Assembly: GCF_022965805.1 (NCBI RefSeq)
Contig: NC_133102.1
Coordinates: 9,834,485 to 9,898,484 of the forward strand
Direction: 5' to 3'
DNA length: 64,000 nt
Source: Primulina eburnea
Taxonomy: Eukaryota; Streptophyta; Magnoliopsida; Lamiales; Gesneriaceae
Made by a program: the position numbers and the translations under genes. Shown here piece after piece: positions 12,388-24,521 of the stretch. The notes under the pieces were generated by a model, which did not search any database, was not told the origin of the DNA, and saw only the letters and a list, made by a program, of their open reading frames with translations. Position 1 is the first letter of the stretch. Every line of letters begins with the position of its first letter.

Positions 12388-12657
12388 TGTTGAAAATAAA
12401 AGATTTGGATGTTAAGTTGAATATTTGAACGTTGAAAATAAGAGTTGTAAAAATTAGAAATTTGTGTGTGATGATGTAGGTAATGGTGTATTTTATTTTT
12501 TGGATTATTACCAAAGAAATTTTATGAATAGCCTCGCCATTTGTGAAGAAATTCACAATTGAGCAGGAGAGAAAAATTTTATAAAGTGTAGTAGTTTGGT
12601 AAATTTTGAGAAGTTGAGATTTTTACTTTTTACCATAAATTTTTATTTTTCACAACA
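12388..12657 (+). repeat. 5' LTR of the copia element
   Basis: A 270-bp repeat with TG...CA ends matches 18332-18608 closely by eye, with small indels near 12410. It contains AATAGCCTC..CATTTGTGAAG, probably part of the transcribed R/U5 region. It lies divergently next to the phosphatase promoter. Confidence 0.93.
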
Positions 12658-13187
12658 CGTTATCAGCACGAAGCTCTAAAAGTCCTCTATATTTTTCCAA
12701 GCTCCAAAACAGAAGAAAAAAGTAACAAAAATAATAATATTTATTTTACTGTTATTTATTTATTATGTATATATTTAATATAAAATATAATGTTATTATA
12801 TAATAAAATTAGAAATAATAAAAATAAAATTTTCAAAAGCTTGTTATAAATCTTGAGAGAATGTTAAGACGGCATCCCACACTCCTGTAAGAGATACGAC
12901 AAGTATAAAAGCCTATAAGATTTTTAAAAAAAATAATTTATGACACCTCATTATAATAATGTGATATGATATACATAATTATTTAAACATGACTAATATT
13001 ATATACACCATATTATTACAATAAATTATACAAATACATACATTTATTTTTTTGTACACCAACGGTCATAAACGGTAACAAAATGACTAGTTTTTATCCT
13101 ATAAATATGATCTCACAAGCACTCAATCACTCCAACTTTCTCTTATTCTCTAAAAATTATTCTTCATCAAATTTTTGAAAAAAAAAG

Positions 13188-13343
13188 ATGGCTTTCTCAA
13201 GGTTATTTTTAATTATTTTGGTTATCATACTCACGAGTCTTGTATTTATTGGAGAATATTCTCCTCGTGTGTTTTCTTTATTTTTACGAATGCTTGTACT
13301 TGTTGTTTATCCATTACTTTGTATTGCAATATTCATTAACTAA
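13188..13343 (+). CDS. Small hydrophobic ORF (51 aa) ahead of copia gag
   Basis: A short open frame starts with ATG at 13188 in an A-rich context and ends with TAA at 13341, about 30 bases before the gag start. The product begins MAFSRLFLIILVIILT and is almost wholly hydrophobic, with two likely membrane segments (residues 5-21 and 32-50) around a short GEYSPR loop. It is intact although the gag and pol beside it are broken. I do not recognise a family. It could be an upstream ORF, a membrane peptide of the element, or chance. Confidence refers to it being a genuine translated frame. Confidence 0.35.
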   Translation: MAFSRLFLIILVIILTSLVFIGEYSPRVFSLFLRMLVLVVYPLLCIAIFIN

Positions 13344-13374
13344 TAAAATGCATCGTAATTTTTTTAGTACTACC

Positions 13375-14330
13375 ATGACAAACTTAGGCAAAGCTCGAAT
13401 TTATTGATCTTGATATTACGGGTAAAAATTATATGTCATTGACCCTTGATGTAGGAATGCATCTTGAATCATTGGGTCTAAGCGAGACCATTAAGGAAAA
13501 TGGTATATCTTCATCACAAGAAAAAAACAAAAACTATAATATTTTTGTGTCGACATCTGATGAAGGTTTAAAATGTGAATATCTAATCGAAAAAGATCAT
13601 ATGGCTCTGTGAAAGGAATAAAAGAAAGATTTAAACATATAAGGAAAGTTATACTTCCGACCGCCCGTGATGAATAGAATATGTTAAGATTCCAAGATTT
13701 TAAGAAAGTCAGTGATTACAATTCAGTGATGTATCGAATAATCTCGCAGCTAAAATTTTGTGAACATGAGGTTACAGAATCGGAAATGCTTGAAAAAACA
13801 TTTTCCTATGTTTCACGCATCAAATATAACTCTACAAGCAACAATATAGAGTGCGTGGATTTGCGAGATATTCTTAACTCATCGCATGTCTTCTTGTGGC
13901 GGAAAAGAACAACGAGCTGCTAATGAGAAATCATCAGTCCCGACCCACGGGATCAACAGCATTTCCAGAAGTAAATTTTGTAAGTAAAAATGAATTTAAA
14001 CCTGGAAACCAAATTCAAATTCAAAGACAAGGTTTTGGTCGAGGTCGTGGTCGGTCGTGGACGTAGATATGGAATTGGTCGTGGTCGTGGTCGAGGCCGT
14101 GGTTTTGAAAACAATAGAGAGTTATTTTTATAACTTATCTCAAAAGGGCATCACGAACCACCCTACTGAAAAGGCATCATGAGAACATGATTGTTAATGA
14201 AAATCACTCGAAAAGATTTGAAAGTTCCTGTTTCAGATGCGGCACTCCAGGGCATTATTCTCGTATTTGTCGAGCCCCCGAGCACCTTTGCAAGCTCTAT
14301 AAAGAATCGATAAAGGAGAAAGAAAAATAG
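13375..14330 (+). pseudogene. Degenerate copia gag
   Basis: The frame shifts within the first ten codons. The second frame carries a stretch typical of copia gag N-termini (EFIDLDITGKNYMSLTLD) and then stops near 13612. A basic Gly-Arg repeat block lies at 14037-14110, and a CCHC zinc knuckle CFRCGTPGHYSRIC at 14229-14270. These would package RNA in an active element. Several stops and frameshifts separate the parts. Confidence 0.75.
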
Positions 14331-14599
14331 ACCAACTTCACTGAACGCAGTGACCGTTTGATTGATTCAAATCATTTTAATGATGTTGATTTTCTGAATG
14401 ATTTCTCTGGAAATGATCAATATGTTGGTGGGATAAAAATGAAAAATATTGATGCTGCAGATTTTCTCAATGATTTCTCTGATAGTGAACAATATAGTGG
14501 TACAATATAAATGTATAATAATTTATTTTTCATGTATTCATATGATAATGTTTTATTGTACAATTATGATATAAGTTATATTTACATATGTATTGTCAG

Positions 14600-17500
14600 T
14601 AAATTTTTTCATTGCATATTTTTGAAGTTCGAATATGGAAAATGCCATGAACAAAGCTAAACAAGGAACTAATCCCATGGAAGTTTGCATACCTGACAAG
14701 TAGTATAACGCACACTATTCTCCGAGATAAAAGATATTTCTTGGAACTAAAACCAACAAAAACAATGGTGAATATAATATCAGGTCCTGTAGACTTGATT
14801 AAAGGATGTGGTAAAGACAATTTTTGTTACTTAATGGTATAATTTTTTTTTATCAATGATGCTTTGTATTCACCACAATCGAAAAGAAATTTGTTTGGTT
14901 TTAATGATATATACTCCCATGGGTATGATACTCAAACACTGAATGAAGGGAATGAGAAATATATATGTCTTGTCATATATAAATCACGAAATAAATATGT
15001 GATTGAAAAACTACCAATGCTCCCTACTGAATTGCATTATACACATATAAGTCTCATTGAATCAAACATAGTAGTTGATAATTCTTCAATATTAACCAAT
15101 TAGCATGATCGATTAGGACATCCTGGTTCAACAATGATGCGAAAAATTATAGAAAATACACATGGTCATCCGTTGAAAGATCAGAAGATCTTCAGAATAA
15201 TAAGTTTCAATGTAAAGCATGTTCTCTTGGAAAACTTATTATAAGACCATCACCAGCCAAAATCCAAACTGAATCACCAATTTTTCTTGAACGTATTCAG
15301 GGTGATATTTGTGGACCAATCCATCCACCATGTGGACCATTCAGATACTTTATGGTATTAATTGATGTCTCCAGCAGATGGTCACATGTATGTTTATTGT
15401 CAACTCGAAATGTTGCATTTGCAAGATTACTTGCTCAAATAATAAAATTGAGGAATGAAATTTCTCGATTATACAATTAATAAAATTAGACTTGATAATG
15501 GTGGTAAATTTACTTCCCAAACTTTCCATAATTATTGTATGTCTATGAGAATCATTGTTGAGCATCATGTTGCTCATGTACATACACAAAATGGATTGGC
15601 TGAATAATTGATTAAACGTCTGCAAATGATTGCTAGACCAATGATTATGAAAACAAAGCTCCATATCTCTATATGGGGACATGCAATTTTATATGTTGCT
15701 GCATTAATTCGCATCAGACCAAGTGCATATCATAAATACTCCCCATCGCAGCTTGCATTTGGTAAAAAACCAGACATTTCTCATTTGAGAATTTTTGGAT
15801 GTATGGTGTATGTGCCTATTGAACCACTGCAACGAAAGAAAATGGGACCCCAAAGAAAGATTGGAATATATATCGGTTATGATAGTCCATCAATCATTCG
15901 ATATCTTGAACCTCAGACAGGCGACGTGTTTACAGCACGTTTTGCTGATTGTCATTTTAATGAGGAAATCTTTCCAATGTTAGGGGGAGAACAGAAACAT
16001 ACCGAAAAGGAAATTACATGGTATGTATCATCATTGTTACATCTGGATCCAAGAACAAAACAATATGAAAAGATGTACAGCAAATTGTGTACTTGCAAAA
16101 AATAGCAAGTCAAATACCAGATGCATTTACAGACACAAAAGAGGTAAATAAATCATATATACATGCTGCAAATGCCCATGCTCGAATTGAAATTCAGAAT
16201 AAACAAATTGAAGATACTCATGATGTCATTAAATGCCTGAAGCGTGGAAGGCCAGTCGGTTCCAAGGATAAAAATCCTCGAAAAAGACAATTCATAGAGA
16301 AATACGATGATCACAAAATAGAGAATGATATTCCTGAAGAAACACATGATGATCACAAAATAGAGAATGATGTTCCTGAAGAAACAAATGATGATGAAAA
16401 TGTTCTGTCAGAACCACAAACTGACGAAAATCGTGAAATCTCTATCAATTACATTATTACTGGAAAAATATGGAACCGAAAAGATATATAAGAAATTGAT
16501 GATATATTTTCTTATAATGTGGCAATCGACATCATAAATGATAATGAAGATCATGCACCAAAATCTTTTGGTGAATGTAAAAATCGGCAGGATTGGATAA
16601 AACGGAAAGATGTCATCCAGGTTGAATTAGATTCGCTAAATAAACGTAATATTTTTGGACCTATAGTCCTTCCACCTGAAGGTGTAAAACCTATTGGATA
16701 CAAGTGGGTTTTTATTCGAAAGCGAAATGAGAAAAATGAAATAGTAAGATATAAAGCTCGACTTGTTGCACAAGTTTTATCTCAAAGGCTTGAATTGATT
16801 ATGAAGAAACATATTCTCCCGTGATGGATGCAATTATGTTTCGGTATTTGATTAGCTTGGTGGTATCTGAAAATTTAGAAATGCGTCTTATGAATGTTGT
16901 TACAGCTTACTTATATGGATCACTTGATAGTAATATATATATATGAAAATCCCTGAAGGATTTAAGATGCCTGAACCACAAAGTTCAAAACCCAAAGAAT
17001 GTTATTCTGTGAAATTACAAAGATCATTATATGGGTTAAAGCAATCCGGTCGAATGTGGTATAATTGACTAAGTGATCACTTGATGAAAAAGGGATATGT
17101 AAATAATTCAATATGCCCTTGTGTTTTCATTAAGAAAACAACATCCGGATGCGTAATTATTGCTGTATATGTTGATGATTTAAACATTATTGGAACGAAT
17201 AAGAAAATTCAAGAAGTTGTGTCATACTTGAAGGAAGAATTTGAAATGAAGGATCTTGGAAAAACCAAGTATTGTCTGGGTTTACAAATTGAACAAAAAG
17301 AATGTAGAATGTTTGTTCACCAGACAAATTATACAAAAAAGATCCTTAAACGTTTTAATATGGATAAATCAAATCCTTTAAGTACTCCAATGGTTGTTAG
17401 ATCATTAAACATAGAAAAGGATCCATTCTGTCCATGTGAAGATGATGAAGATGTTCTTGGTCCAGAAGTACCATATCTAGGTGCTATCGGTGCCCTTATG

Positions 17501-18165
17501 TATCTTACAAATTGTAGAACGCCTGATATATCTTTTGCCGTAAATTTGTTGACAAGATTTAGCACATATCGAACAAAGAGACACTGGAACGGAATTAAAC
17601 ATATATTCTGTTATCTACGAGGAACAACAGACTTGAGACTTTTGTATTCAAAAGATGCTAATCCAAGTATAATTGGCTATGCCTATGCTGGATACTTATC
17701 TGATCAACACAAGGCACGTTCTCAAACTGGATATGTATTTACTCGTGGAGGCACTGCAATTTCTTGGTGTTCATAGAAACAAACCCTCGTAACAACTTCA
17801 TCAAATCATGCCGAGATTATTGAAATACATGAAGCAAGTCGTGAATGTGTGTGGTTAAAATCAATGACCCAACATATCCAAATCTCATGCGAATTATCAT
17901 TTGACGAGAAGCATGTGATACTATATGAAGATAATGATGCATGTATTGCTTAAATGAAAGAAGAATGCATAAAAAGCGACAGAACTAAACATATTCCTCC
18001 TAAGTTCTTCGCATTCACCAAGGAGCTTGAGAAGAATAAATGTATTGATGTTCGTCACATTCAATCAAGTGAAAACTCATCAGATCTCTTCACAAATGAA
18101 CTTACTACGACAATATTCAGAAAGCACATATATAATATCGAGATGCGCAATCTACGGAATTTGTG
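14600..18165 (+). pseudogene. Degenerate copia pol (PR-IN-RT-RH)
   Basis: In order: a protease-like segment near 14690-14840 with the active-site Asp region decayed; the pre-integrase motif HDRLGHPG at about 15107; integrase with the DNGG region at 15493 and QNGLAE near 15590 followed by TAA at 15605; the integrase C-terminal part 15608-16090; reverse transcriptase from 16519, with the polymerase motif YVDD at 17168-17179; and RNase H to about 18165 with LRGTTD and DEKHVILYEDN. Stops occur between almost every domain, for example at 15101, 16489, 17774 and 17952. It cannot encode a functional polyprotein. Confidence 0.88.
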
Positions 18166-18320
18166 AAGAATTGTTCGTGTCAACATGAGGGGGAGTTTAC
18201 GTGACTGCACTCTTTTTCCCTTACTATGGTTTTTATCCCAATGAGTTTTTTTCTAGTAAGGTTTTTAACGAGGCAGTACAATAACACGTAATGAAGACAT
18301 TCATCGTATTATGATCATAT

Positions 18321-18331
18321 CACCAGGGGAG
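18321..18331 (+). other. Polypurine tract of the copia element
   Basis: CACCAGGGGAG directly precedes the TG of the 3' LTR and would prime plus-strand DNA synthesis. The GGGGAGTG junction is typical of copia elements. Confidence 0.7.
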
Positions 18332-18608
18332 TGTTGAAAATAAAAGATTTGAATGTGGAAAAAGTAATAGTTGAATATTTAAATGTTGAAAAAAAGAGTT
18401 GTAAAAATTAGAAGTTTGTGTGTGATGAGGTAGGTAATGATGTATTTTATTTTTTGGATTATTACCAAAGAAATTCTATAAATAGCCTCACCATTTGTGA
18501 AGAAATTCACAATTGAGTAGAGAGAAATTTTTTATAAATTGTGTAGTTTGGTAAATTTGAGAGTTTGAGATTTTTACTTTTTACCATAAATTTTTATTTT
18601 TCACAACA
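18332..18608 (+). repeat. 3' LTR of the copia element
   Basis: A 277-bp partner of 12388-12657, followed at once by the AAATC target-site duplication. Confidence 0.93.
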
Positions 18609-18613
18609 AAATC

Positions 18614-18964
18614 AAATTACCGAGGGGAAGAAACAACATACTTAAATGATTTTGTAAAAATATTTTCTTTTTTTAGAATCTAAAATTTCTGATTTTTGGA
18701 TTTTTGTTTCTAATTTTATTTAAAAATTAAATAAAAATGTTTTCACTATTTTTACTCGTGTCAATGAAGCATCTAGTTTAAAATAAAATAAAAATAATAT
18801 AAAAATTGAATTTAGTTTAAATAATTTTAAGTTACAAATTTGGTATCCAAACAGATCTTAAAATAGAACCCAATTTGATAAATTTATTGGTTACCTACCA
18901 AAAAGATATTGGGAAAATTTGAGATAAATTTACAAATCATAATACAAGTTGTTATTTACTCTAT
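18614..18964. other. AT-rich intergenic DNA
   Basis: A stretch of A/T runs after the copia element. I see no gene, repeat end or motif here. Confidence 0.5.
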
Positions 18965-19153
18965 GAATAGGTCTATTATGAGACGGTCTCACGAATATTT
19001 AAATGTGAGACATGTCAACCCTACTGATATTCAAAATAAAAAATAATACTCTTGGCATAAAAAGTAATACTTTTTCCATGGATGGACCAAATAAGAAATC
19101 TGCCTCACCAAATACGACATTTGAAACAGTCTCACACAAGTTTTTGCCTTACT
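18965..19153. mobile_element. MITE with GAGACGGTCTCAC-type terminal inverted repeats, copy 2
   Basis: Begins AATAGGTCTATTATGAGACG and ends CAGTCTCACACAAG then TTTTTGCCTTA, the reverse orientation of copy 1 at 3897-4077. The inner part contains AATAATACTCTTGGCATAAA and lacks coding potential. Confidence 0.6.
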
Positions 19154-19239
19154 CCATAGATCATAAAAACCTCGATTAAACTCTCTAATCAGGTAAAAAA
19201 TATCCTTATTTGTTTACTAGGCCAGAAATTTTTAAAATA

Positions 19240-19519
19240 TGTAGCATTCCAGGATTTCTAGTAAGAAATTATGGTGAATAAAAATGAACAAACTCATATT
19301 AGTAATTAATTATAAAGAAATTAATAAAATTTGGGAGTTTGATTAATATTTTATACTAGTAGAGAAGATTTAATCAGTTGTACATGCAACGCCAAAATAT
19401 CCTCTGTTCGATTGTAAATCCGTAGTTTATCAGATTCGGATGAAATAAGAAAGCAAGAAATTGACAGTTTGTTCCATACTGCAAGGTCATTATATTCGAG
19501 AAGTATTACCGATGAGTTT
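19240..19519 (+). pseudogene. Endogenous pararetrovirus, RT fragment 1 (Caulimoviridae-like)
   Basis: The translation in broken frames resembles the early part of a caulimovirid reverse transcriptase: PGFLVRNYGE near 19243, FDCKS at 19407-19421 and QGHY near 19485, with stop codons between them. It ends exactly where the solo LTR 19520-24521 begins, just before the conserved Gly-x-x-Asn-Ala-Pro block. That block is found on the far side of the LTR. Copies of such viruses are common in plant genomes; this one is clearly dead. The genus is not assigned. Confidence 0.65.
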
Positions 19520-19723
19520 TGAAACGACCACTATTTAAAAAAAAAAACAATCACAAATCATAAACTCGAAAATACTAAATGACTTAACATATTCAACAAT
19601 CATAATAATTTACCAATTTAAATCTCGAGTGCAACAAATAAAATTCCCTAAATCATAACTAACCAAAACTTCCTAAATTAACCTTTAAAAAGATCAAATA
19701 ACATAAAATAAAGCATAAAAATA

Positions 19724-21070
19724 TGTTGGAACATTTCATGTTCGTAATCTTAATTTCGATGTTAACAAAACTTGTTTGTTTGTTTCTAATGATTTTACAT
19801 AAGTGCGCAGAAACTGAAACTGATCAGACTTAAACTGATCAGTTACCAAGCTTAAACTGAAGCTATCGAGACACAAATTGAAAGTGCCAACTGATTGATC
19901 GAACTGAACCAGTTCAACTGATTGTCCAGTTGATAGGTGGTTCAGCAGAAGACCTTCAGAAGTCCGGCCAGCTAATGAAGTTTTCAACTGATGAAGAGCC
20001 AAATTGACCAATTCAATTGAATCAGTAAAATCTGTTCAGCTGATGAGTCAACTGATTTCACCTCACCAGTTCAGAACATCAGTTAGGAAACAACCAGTTT
20101 GCAGATACGACAAGCTTAATCCAGCTGTGCACAAAGTTACAAAAGCTATTGTACGATCAATGTACCATAAGAGACGTTGCAGCAACGCTTAAAGCCAATT
20201 GTTCCATATATCTATTTGCGGGAACAAATTCAAACTGCAACGAATTCTTTCACTGAGGCTCACTGTACATTTAGCCAAACGCCTTAAATAGAAGCCGAAG
20301 CTCAGTGGAAATAAAAAAGATGAGAATTGACAAGTGAAAAGAATAAGGACACACATATTGCATATCAGCTTACAAGAGAGAAGCAATCAGCCCAGAGGGA
20401 ACACTTCAATGTGTTATCAGCTTAGATTAGAAGCATATTTCTCTCAGTATGTGAGAACACCTTTCGGGTAGTTTCAGAGATCAGTTCTCACACACACACA
20501 CACACATTCACCACCACTCAAATCCCGTCTTTTACACAGAAGTAAAACATGTATATGTAGTCTTTCTCAAATAGACGTTAAAAGAAGTGTTGGCTGGAAG
20601 GTGCTGTCTTCAGTCTAGACTAGAAGTTCAGTTAGGCAGTGGGTAAGTCTTAAGCTGGGTGGGTTATTATACTTGCTGTAATTAATCAAGTCTTCTAATG
20701 GATCCTATCCGATGTGGTAGAAGGGGTGACACGTAGGAGCAGTTGAAGTCTCCAAACATCCATAAACATATCTTGTGTACTCTAACTGTTAACCCCTAGC
20801 TTTAAACTGACTTGATCAGTTCGAGATCTATCAGTTCAGTTCTCACCATAACTGAACTGATACATGCGAGAACTGATCCCCCTTATCTTCAGTTAATTAG
20901 TTACACAAGATTAAAAGCTTTAACCGATTAGTTTTCTTAACGAAAGATTACTTCGAGTATTTTCCGCTTGATTTTTATTTCAAACTCGATCTAATTCATC
21001 CGTGTAAAAATTCTTAGAACACGAGCTATTGCAGCTCATCACGTTTTTAGAGGATTTTCCTGATCCAACA
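19724..21070 (+). mobile_element. Sirevirus-like solo LTR inside the family D LTR
   Basis: 1347 bp, TGTTGGAAC...GATCCAACA, flanked by AAATA at 19719-19723 and 21071-21075. It shares the block AGAAGGGGTGAC...GTAGGAG, GAAGTCTCC and CATCCATAAA (20717-20770) with the LTR-like segment at 24655-25490 and more weakly with the plus-strand Sirevirus LTR near 46070. A short CA microsatellite lies at about 20491-20508. Open frames in it (for example 19736-20011 minus) have no domain and are not genes. Confidence 0.85.
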
Positions 21071-21608
21071 AAATATCTTTAATAAATAATTAATAATAAT
21101 CCTTTAAATCTTTTAACAAACTAGTGTGGAAACATAAAGGTCACTCGGAAGTGTACTGCAGTACTCGATCCACTCAATCGTCAGCTCCTCCCATAATATT
21201 AACAAATCATGCATCATACAAACCTAGTGGGTCTAATGACTCAGCACGATCTAAACATAAATAACAAATAATACATATACATTCACATGAATTGAAAATC
21301 ATACTTTTATCTAAAATAGCTTTTAAAAATAAATAAAACATTTGAAATAATTTTAAGCATAAATAAATCATAAATCTTAAAATCATTAAAAATAGCTTTA
21401 AACTTAAATAACTCATTTTAAAAAAATAGATTTTAATCATATATCATAAAATAATTTTAATCGTAAAGTTTTCAATCATTTATCATTTGGACTGAAGTTT
21501 GATTCTCGAAAGTGACTAGCTTTTATTCTTTGGTCGACTGATCAGTCTTCAGCTCCACATAGGTCCATGGGGGTGGGCACTAGGCTCTATCGTGAAAATA
21601 CGATAGTC

Positions 21609-21722
21609 GGGCTCCCTCGGGGGCCTTCTCCCATAGACGGGCTCCCTCTGAGGCTTTTCCCCAAAAATGGGCTCCCTCTAGTGCCTTCTACCGTAAATGG
21701 GCTCCCTCCAGGGCCTTATCCC
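21609..21722 (-). repeat. 30-bp minisatellite inside the family D LTR
   Basis: Nearly four units starting GGGCTCCCTC lie at 21609, 21639, 21669 and 21699. The same motif occurs inverted and shorter in the other family D LTR near 36823-36912, so it is an inherited feature of the LTR and not a new expansion. Confidence 0.85.
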
Positions 21723-21852
21723 TCACGACATCACCACAAAATCATATATCATTTATCACAGTAAATTCACATCCCTCAAAATATTTTTTATTTTATTTTA
21801 AAAGCGTGAAATATCATAACTTTACATAAATAATATTTTAACAGTAAAAATT

Positions 21853-22395
21853 AGTGTTCTAAAAAGCCTGCTTAAGCGCGCTTAAGCTTGAAACTCGACA
21901 AAAAAGACCCGCTTCGGAGAAAAGCGGTTAAACTATAGTTTGACCAAATTAAGCGTAATTAAGGCGTTTAATTAAGTGTGCTTAAACACAATTAATCGCA
22001 TCTATTTATTTTTAATTTTTTAATTTTAAAAGTATGTCTTTTTATTTTATAATAATTAGGTTTATAATTTAGATATTTATTTTTTAATTTTAACTATGAT
22101 TAATAATGTCTGATATGATTTGACAAATATTTAGTATTTTTTAATGTGTTCTAATTGCAAAAACAAATAAAGATTGTAATTTTGAGATTTTTATGCTTTA
22201 TAAATATGAGAACTAATGCATCAGAGTTAAATTTATCATATTTATGTATTATTTTATCTATTTATTGGTTTGAAATAATTACAATTACACTAAAGATAAA
22301 AAAACGTTTTTTCACGTTTAAGCATGTGCTAATCTCGCTTAAGCTTGAAGCTCGATATCCGCGCTTTGGGGCGCTTCACGCTTTTTAGAATCTTG
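21853..22395. mobile_element. MULE-type MITE with 9-bp target duplication
   Basis: 543 bp flanked by GTAAAAATT at 21844-21852 and 22396-22404. The termini are inverted: AGTGTTCTAAAAAGCCTG on the left and, on the other strand from the right, CAAGATTCTAAAAAGCGTG. Sub-terminal GCTTAAGCGCGCTTAAGC-type palindromes are present at both sides. No transposase frame is seen. A 9-bp duplication is typical of Mutator-like elements. Family D copy 25622-37638 does not appear to carry it. Confidence 0.7.
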
Positions 22396-24521
22396 GTAAA
22401 AATTTCACAACTTTATCATAAATCATAAAATCTCATATTTTCATAAAAATCATCATATAAAATCGTAAAATATCATTTAACATATGTTATGATCCTTCGT
22501 GACGCTGTCAAACTTTAACGTATTTTCCCAAGTGTGCAATGACCGTTTTGCTCCTAGACGTAATATTTCTCGGTTTTATATTTTTCTTATTTTTAGTGAC
22601 ATGGGCTTAACCCAAATAATTATTTAAGTTTAAATATAATTTTTCATAATTTTATAATGTTTAAATCTAGGCTTTCTAATTTATTATTTAATTAACTATT
22701 CGTGAGGCGTTTAATTCCCGAATAAATTCAAAACTTAATATTTTCTTCCCAAACTTTAAACATAGACTTTTTATTACCTAAGCTACCCTTGTGAGCCATG
22801 AATCACACCCGTGGACCCATGGTTCCAATTTTTAATCTTATTAATTCGAAATATGACCCTTATGTGAACAACCCTAGCCATGTCCCAATTTACTCGAGCC
22901 ATGGTCGAGCCAAACCCGAGCCAACCCACCTAGGCACCATACTGACCGACCCTGACCCATAGAACCTGACCCTAAGCCATGCACAAGCCTCCTGGAATAA
23001 GGCCCTTGTTGTGCGCATGCTACCCTTCTCGTCCAAGACTCCTAGCCAACCTAGGACACTTTCAGCCGAGCCACCACCAAACCAACCTGACCCTTACCCA
23101 ATTTGGGCCATGCCCAGACCCAACCAAGCTCAGCCCTAGACCCTTGAACCCATGCATCAAACCATCTGCTCGAGAAAGTAGTAGTCGCGCACCTTTGGAG
23201 CTTCTTTCACGTTTTGCTCGAGCCTTCACTGAACCAGGACACACCAGTCCTCTGACCTAACCCTTGACCATCTTCCTTGGACCTTGAAAGAACACCCTGG
23301 CTCACCCCCAGGCCAGCCACAAGTCTCCTTGGCTGTTGCGGTCATAACCGAGCATGAGAGGTGAGTCCTAGTTCACTAGGACTCTTCCCTAGCCCCTCCC
23401 TTGACCCATAGCCGCCCTAGGACCCAACCCTAAACCGTGACCAAATCAGCCCCTGAACCAGCCCTAGCCGAGCCCCAACCACCCATGCACAGTAGCCGCA
23501 CACTTGAACCAAGCTATGCATGAAGTTGCACCTAGAAAACCCCTCGGTCCTCCCGTTTTTTCCCTACGGTTTCCAGCCTTATTTAGCCTTAAAATTTATC
23601 ATGTTTTGTCCATATTCATCATTTATTGTCAGCGTATTTGTTGGAAATCATAACGTGTTCCATAATTGTGTAAAAACATAATATTTTTTAAAATAAAGGT
23701 TCTATCGTAAAAATATTCAAACACCTAATTTTTTCATGCATAAACAATTAAATCATGCATATTATGATTTGTATGATATTTAGAAGAGTTTAGAAAATGT
23801 GCATTTGCATTTATAATGCTCGAATAGACGATCGTTGGCGAAGGTGCGAAGTTGGACGATCGGACGACGAAGAATCCTAGCTTTTCTTCCCGACCTTATT
23901 TTTGAATTTTGAGAGTGAATGGTGTGTGATTTCGGCTGCAAGGGCTGAATTATCGTGTTTGGGAAGCCTATGTATCTTATATATAATTTTGATCAACATG
24001 CTAATGGGATTGAGTTTTGGGCATGCAAGCTTAAGGGCAATTGGCCTATTTTAAATAATTATATTAGCTCAATAACACTTATTTAATTAAAAAAATAAAA
24101 TTTATAAAATTAGTTTCTCAAAAATAATATTTTTGATATTTTAAAACTCCTCGTTTTCCCAAAAATGGCTTTTCGGGAAAATCGAGCTCGACTCATAAAA
24201 GAATTCGAACTCTAACATTTTTTTAAAAAAATTAACTCATTTTTAATCATATTAAGAAGCCTTGAAATTATTTAACGAAAAATAAATATTCTCGTATTGG
24301 TCGTCATCGGTCTCCTTTCCCATTCCTATTATCGAATATTCGAGTAAAATCCTTCAATTTCATGAAATCATGCCATATTATCATTTAATCATGCAGTCAT
24401 ACCTTTAATCATTTAATAAATGTCATGCTAGCATTTAAAATCAATTAAATAAAAAAATTAAGCAATTAAAAATAATTAGCATGCATGTGGTTTACGTAGG
24501 TTTGGTTTTTCGGACGCTACA

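Larger units (their letters stand above)
12388..18608 (+). mobile_element. Complete but decayed Ty1/copia retrotransposon
   Basis: Two matching LTRs both start TGTTGAAAATAAAAG and end TTTTTCACAACA. The element is flanked by the direct repeat AAATC at 12383-12387 and 18609-18613. After the 5' LTR comes CGTTATCAGCACG, a primer-binding-like motif related to the initiator-Met tRNA complement. Before the 3' LTR is the purine-rich CACCAGGGGAG. The internal order is small hydrophobic ORF, gag, protease, integrase, reverse transcriptase, RNase H, which is the copia order. All large frames are broken. The lineage was not assigned. Confidence 0.93.
19520..24521 (-). mobile_element. Solo LTR of a long-LTR gypsy-type family (family D), minus orientation
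   Basis: Read on the minus strand it starts TGTAGCGTCCGAAAAACC at 24521 and ends GTGGTCGTTTCA at 19520. The same ends occur on the plus strand at 25622 and 37638. Flanks are AGTTT (19515-19519) and GGTTT (24522-24526), a probable 5-bp duplication with one change. Without its own two insertions (19724-21070 and 21853-22395) it is about 3.1 kb. No internal gag or pol exists, so it is a solo LTR. Gypsy assignment rests on LTR style only. Confidence 0.8.

Noticed and set aside
20004..20192. Small frames in the solo LTR 19724-21070 with repeated CAGTT/AACTG words
   Set aside because: Repeated words are typical of this LTR family, and there is no domain or conservation between LTR copies.
22979..23260. 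Pro-rich 93-aa frame and its antisense partner
   Set aside because: Lies in the CCGAGCC-rich part of the family D LTR. The matching part of the other copy (35400-36100) does not preserve the frame.
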